The notes under the pieces were generated by a model, which searched no databases, had not been told where the DNA came from, and worked only from the letters and a program-made list of their open reading frames with translations. A stretch of 64,000 nucleotides of DNA from assembly GCA_034509925.1 (NCBI GenBank), contig CM067538.1, positions 4,877,778 to 4,941,777 of the forward strand, in the 5' to 3' direction. The translations under genes were made by a program, and so were the position numbers. This document shows, in pieces, positions 59,148-64,000 of the stretch. Source of the stretch: Hirudinaria manillensis (taxonomy: Eukaryota > Annelida > Clitellata > Hirudinida > Hirudinidae). The stretch's first letter is position 1. Each line of letters starts with the position of its first letter.

Positions 59148-60147
59148 ATGGAGACCAGCGATCTGTTCGTGGTTCCTCACAAGTTCAACTCCACTCAAAG
59201 CAAATTCCAGGATATGTTTCTGAAGATCGACGGAACTAAGATGGAGATCCATCAGACTTCTCCATTCGCGTCTGATACTTCTGATCTCGAAGAGATTTTA
59301 AGAAATACTCGTTTTGCAGTCCAGAAAGTCATCATTCCAATCGTAGTCTTGTTCGGTATGACCGGAAATGCCATCAACATCGTCGTACTTTCAAAGAGAT
59401 GGATGAAAACATCCACAAATTGCTACTTGTCCGCTTTGGCTGTCTTCGACGCTTTGTATCTCCTCTTTGCCACAACAATGACTTTCACTCACTACGATTA
59501 CTTTAAAGGTGAGTCTTTCAATATACAATCAAGGGAAAGATATTTTTTCTAAGATATGAACTTAAATTGTAAATTAATGTCGTAATAGTATTTAATAAAT
59601 TAAAAAATTCTTATTGACCGATATGTAAACCTAGTGATAACATTTAATTTAACAGAATTACAATGTAATAAATAAATAAATAAATAAATAAATAAATATT
59701 TTATTAATTACATATTTTAATTTCAGTTTTAAATATCGAACGGCATTATAATATCGACAGTAAAACGAAATAATTAAAAAAAATATTTCTAAAATTATTC
59801 GTTAGTTCATTTGTTCAGATTCCACCTTGTACAAAAAGTACCACTGGCCGTACGGTCGACCGTTGACAGACGTTTTCAGCAACACCGGGGTGTGGCTGAC
59901 AGTGACATTTACCGTGGAGAGATACATTGGGGTACAGTTTCCCATCAAAGGAAGAATCTGGTGCACTTGTGAAAGGGCTCGAAGATGCGTCGTGGCAGTT
60001 TTTGTCATCGCTTCCCTCCTGACTTTGCCAGAGTTTCTGGAGAAGAGGGCAGTGGAAAGGTTCGATTTTGGACTCAACAAGACCACGGTGGTCATCGAAG
60101 ACGCATCAGTTTGGCTCAAGAGGATCAGCTACTATAATTTCAACCAG
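59148..60147 (+). CDS. Rhodopsin-class neuropeptide GPCR, FMRFamide-receptor-like, first two exons (partial)
   Basis: Exons 59148-59508 and 59819-60147 join in phase. The start is fixed by a TAA directly upstream of the ATG. The extracellular N terminus (1-60) has an NST glycosylation sequon. TM1 (about 62-86) carries the TGNAINIVVLS motif with the class A GN. TM2 has CYLSALAVFDALYLL, with the conserved Asp. TM3 ends TVTFTVERYIGVQFPIKGR, an ERY in place of DRY. TM4 is CVVAVFVIASLLTLPEF. Extracellular loop 2 starts before the exon ends at FNQ, with donor GTTCGT. Wording such as VWLTVTFTVERYI and FPIKGR is typical of FMRFamide/related peptide receptors. TM5-7 were not found in the remaining 3.8 kb, so further exons lie beyond or the gene is broken. 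The ligand is unknown. Confidence 0.85.
59668..59700. repeat. (AAAT)n microsatellite in the GPCR intron
   Basis: Seven to eight AAAT units between the two GPCR exons. Confidence 0.85.
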
Positions 60148-63100
60148 GTTCGTCGCTAAACTATCTTGTTCCGATTAACGCTGTATCAGGGATTGTTTCT
60201 TCGAGTTACATTCCAACGAGAATGTAAATCTAGACTTGCCTCAAAATCAGACCGAGAAAGATTTTTATTTGATGCTAACCGTCTAAACTTTCATAGATTT
60301 GAAAAACTTGAATCTTGTCCCAGATTTTGTCAAACTGCAAACTATTATTTCGGACCGGCAAATCGATGGAAACGTCTGAAACGATGCGTGCGTTTTGTGT
60401 CATCAATGTTTGGCTCCAAGAGAGGGGAATCAATAAAGTAAATATTACAAAATACTTGCACTCGCAAAATATTCGGCACTTCATTTTTTTCAGAACATAT
60501 TTTTTTTTGCATTTCTACTCGATATGATAAACGGATTAAAAATCTCAAAGAGTCCAAATGCAATCATTTCGGACATAACTTTGGAACAAAAATTTCACGA
60601 ATAATATTTCTAAAGCAAGACAAGACCATTCACTAATGGTTATCTTCACAATCATGATTGATCATCATAGTCGTCGTCATCACTGACATCATTGTCATGA
60701 CAACAGCGGAGACGTATGGCAGGCAAACCAGCCACGAAAAACGAGGTCCTCGAACCAAAGATAAGTATCTATCGAACGAAGCTCATTGGATGGCAGATAA
60801 TTCTCCCAGATTTGGCGACATCCCACGCCTGTTTCGCTTCAGCGGCGTGAAACATGAGTTGTAAACACGGCCTGAATTACGCGACCATCGATGGAGAAAA
60901 TTGTTGAATTTGCAGGAAAATAAAATAAAAAAACAAGAGTGGAAAATGCAGTTATGACGTTACGTGACCGAATATTCACATTTGCACATCCACGTTCGAA
61001 CTGCTTGCAAGCGTTGGACTTCTTAGAAAAAAAAAAGCGAAAAATTTGTCTCCTCCGGACGGCATTAACTTCGTAGACAGAATTTTTGTACAACTTGAAG
61101 ATTTTTAAAAAAATCTTGCAATAGAAATTTAACTTTTTCTATCTCGATATTTATTCAAATCAATTCAATTCAATTAACTTCTTTTAATTACTTCACGTAT
61201 TCTTAAACGGACTTAATTAAACGATTGAAAATGACTGATGGAAACATTTTATGAGAACTCCATCACGGATACGAGAGGGTTAATTGCGCAGAGAGGCGGT
61301 TGTTTCCCTATTAGTTTCATCAGCTTTCGTGAAGCAAGAGTTGGGTGCATTTAATTTCACATGATAAATGGCAGCCATTAGTTTATGATGGATTGATGGA
61401 TCCTCAATTTAGCACGATCAACAATCTAAGTCCCCCGTGAAATTGCTTTGATTTTCATAATTTTCTAGAGCTCGATATATGTCTCTTGTATTTGTAGCTG
61501 TTTGTTTTCACTTGAAAATTAATAAAACAAAATTGTAATTAGTAGAACTAATTTATTTTTAATAGACAAATTTAAAAAATTATTACTAAAAGCCATTTTA
61601 TCTTATTTATGGAATTCCCATCTGCTGAACCTTGGATCGTGGGACCATAAATATCCTCTTCCTTCTCCAACAACAACAACATTGATTTTACAGGTTGAGG
61701 ACGGAAGGAAGCTGTAGATCCATTCTTGGCCAAAGTTCTCTGAAACTTTTTCAGTCGCAAATCTCATTTAAAATTCGCAAAGATTTCGACACCTTAGGTT
61801 CGCGGTTTTAAAAAGTGATGACGAGCAGACAGCTATTTCTGGATAGCTAATCTAGAATCGTTATAATATCAACAAACTCCATAATGTAAATCATGCTATA
61901 ATTAAATAACGCAAGTTTATTATTCGGTAACATAAATATAGATGCAAAAATATGGGAAACGGAAAATAAGGGTCGTAGATCCAGAATCCAATTCTATTTT
62001 TAGAGGGGGTCGTGACATTTGAACCTTGCGAACTTCTGAAGCCACTTCTCCAATTTCGTTCACGTAAGAAGGACATTCTTAACACAGCCTCACATTATAA
62101 GATTATCTCGCAACTACTTATCGTCTTATAAATAAATGGTTTAACCATTCCCATTTTGAATAATGTAACCCTTTGTAAAAAAAAATAGTTCCTATTCATA
62201 CCTCTGCATTTAGATTTTGTAATCCATTTCTATAAAAATTATTTCTTGTAGGGATTAATAACATATAAAACATTACTAAAAATAAAAATATAATTATAAT
62301 AATAACGATAATAATATTTTATTATCATGATAGTCTGTGGCGTAAGCTTGAGAGACTATCCGTTTATTCTGAAACAAATGTGTCTTAAGCTGGTACTTGA
62401 AGAATCATGTTGCTGGATTTGAACAGATAATAATAACAATAATAGTTACAAATATTCTAACGTTTATTATTATTGTTGCTATTTATAATATAATTGTTAT
62501 TGCAACCTCTAGAATCAATTAGTACAATCATTTCTTATCACAATTATTATACAATATTTATGGTTAATAAATATAATAATAAATGATATGGTTGACTACG
62601 TATGTATGCATGTATAAAAATAAAATGAATAATTATATCTTAATATAATATAATATTATAAAATAATTTTATAAATTTATTATAATATAAATTATAATAA
62701 TTTAAATATGGTTATATTAAAATATATAGAAATTAACAAAAACTTTATTTCTTAAAAGTAAATTTGTAAATTTTCTCAATACAAATGATTTTAACATCGT
62801 GAAAGAAACAAAATTAATAAATATTAATTTAAATAATATGCATAATTTTATTTATATTTTGAATTATTAATACCGAATGTTAGCTTGAAGTTGTTGAAAA
62901 TGAGTTAACAATTGCAAAAGGTATGTTCTCCATCAACAAAAATATTACACCGAGGTATTCCATTAAGATAAAATTTTAAATTTTCGACAAAGAGATTGAA
63001 TACTTTCAGAAGAATTATTTTGAAATTAAACAGTTTTTTCAAAAATGTTTCAAACCTCGAATTTAAAGGAACGAGTTTATTATTTTTACTTTTAAAAAAT

Positions 63101-64000
63101 CGTTGAAGTAAACCTCAACTTTGATTTTCATATTTATTGTGATATTATAATTTAATTATATTGTAAATTATATTAAATTAATTTATTTTTTTCTCTCTGC
63201 AACATCATCATGCAGCCATCAGCCATAACGTTGTTTCTAATATTGGTAAAGACAGTTTCTTGCAAATTGTTACCAATTTTCCAAATAATTACAAATAATT
63301 TTTCCTGCCATAGATTAGAAAATTTAGAAAAAAAAAACTTTAAGCTATTTAAACTAATAAAAACTTACCAATTACAAAAATAAAAATTTTCCTTTTTTAA
63401 CAAAGTAAACGGAAACGCGGTCACAGAAATGAAATTGAAACCCAGCTTATTGAAATTTCATCTCATTGAATTATTATTCAAACAATTAGGAAAAAAATTT
63501 AATTTTTTTTTTGTTGCTTAATTCGCATAAATCCCTTACAAACCAGTAAATTCAGTCCTTTGTCTGAATTTGATAGAAAATGGGAGTTAATATTATTTCT
63601 CGTGAATTAAAGATTTATTAATTTCTTATCTTATTTCCTAAAAACGTACTCAGTTAAGCCGCCATCTTGAGTGTGAACAACATATTGGAGAATGGAATCC
63701 TTTCATCAGCAACTTTAATCACGATTTTCACGATAGCAAAAAATTTACATAAAAGGAAAAAATATGTTGATAATCCTAACATTAATCTTGTTGTTCGTAT
63801 GTTTTCGAAAGAAAGACTTGTTATTTTAAAATAAAAATGAATAAAAATGAATTCCAGGAAAGACATTTTCGTTAATCTACTCAATGAATTCAATTCATTT
63901 ACTTTTTAGCACTTTATAAATACAACAAATTGGATTTCATCCAATCAATACAGTATTTGTCATCTTACGTTTTAATAATAATAATAATAATAAGTTACTA
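60148..64000. other. Downstream of GPCR exon 2; intron or intergenic
   Basis: No TM5-7 exon recognised on the plus strand. 60300-60440 contains a stretch (TTTGGCTCCAAGAGAGGGGAATC) loosely like the end of exon 2 (TTTGGCTCAAGAGGATCAGC), possibly a decayed partial duplication. The rest is AT-rich with short AAT runs. Confidence 0.35.

Overview
The window is AT-rich animal genomic DNA. The genes have many short introns with GT/AG junctions, and the intergenic DNA is long and crowded with microsatellites, LINE, SINE and Helitron copies. Gene content is metazoan: PKA type II regulatory subunit, TIPIN, CRTC and a peptide-type GPCR. A small family of secreted cysteine-rich proteins with an antistasin-like domain points to an annelid, plausibly a leech. 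That taxonomic call is inference, not proof.

Layout. 1-313 (minus) is the first coding exon of a PKA RII subunit, cut by the window edge. 314-7357 is intergenic. 7358-10229 (minus) is a complete seven-exon TIPIN gene. 11394-19768 (plus) is a complete eleven-exon CRTC gene, head-to-head with TIPIN across 1.16 kb. 19769-36570 is gene-poor and holds Helitron and SINE copies, a 1.85 kb LTR miniature element (25586-27430) carrying only a SAP-domain Gag-like ORF, very long simple repeats, and a large 5'-truncated LINE (about 33376-35695). 36575-48700 contains three units of a tandem duplication. Each unit carries a five-exon (one case four-exon) minus-strand gene for a secreted cysteine-rich protein of 124-161 residues. 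A second LINE copy, a LINE C-terminal fragment and a LINE tail lie between or inside the units. A fourth, decayed relative sits at 53.8-54.0 kb. 59148-60147 (plus) holds the first two exons of a rhodopsin-class GPCR, with TM1-4; the remaining exons were not found.

How the genes relate. PKA-RII and CRTC both belong to cAMP signalling: PKA releases CRTC from SIK/14-3-3 control so that it co-activates CREB. The critical CRTC phosphosite context is present. TIPIN is a replication-fork protection factor that only shares the intergenic region with CRTC. The cysteine-rich cluster is the most likely source of new biology: a lineage-specific secreted family whose copies have diverged in exon content and in the loops of the antistasin-like domain. 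All exon joins were read by eye from splice signals, reading phase and homology; none is backed by transcripts.
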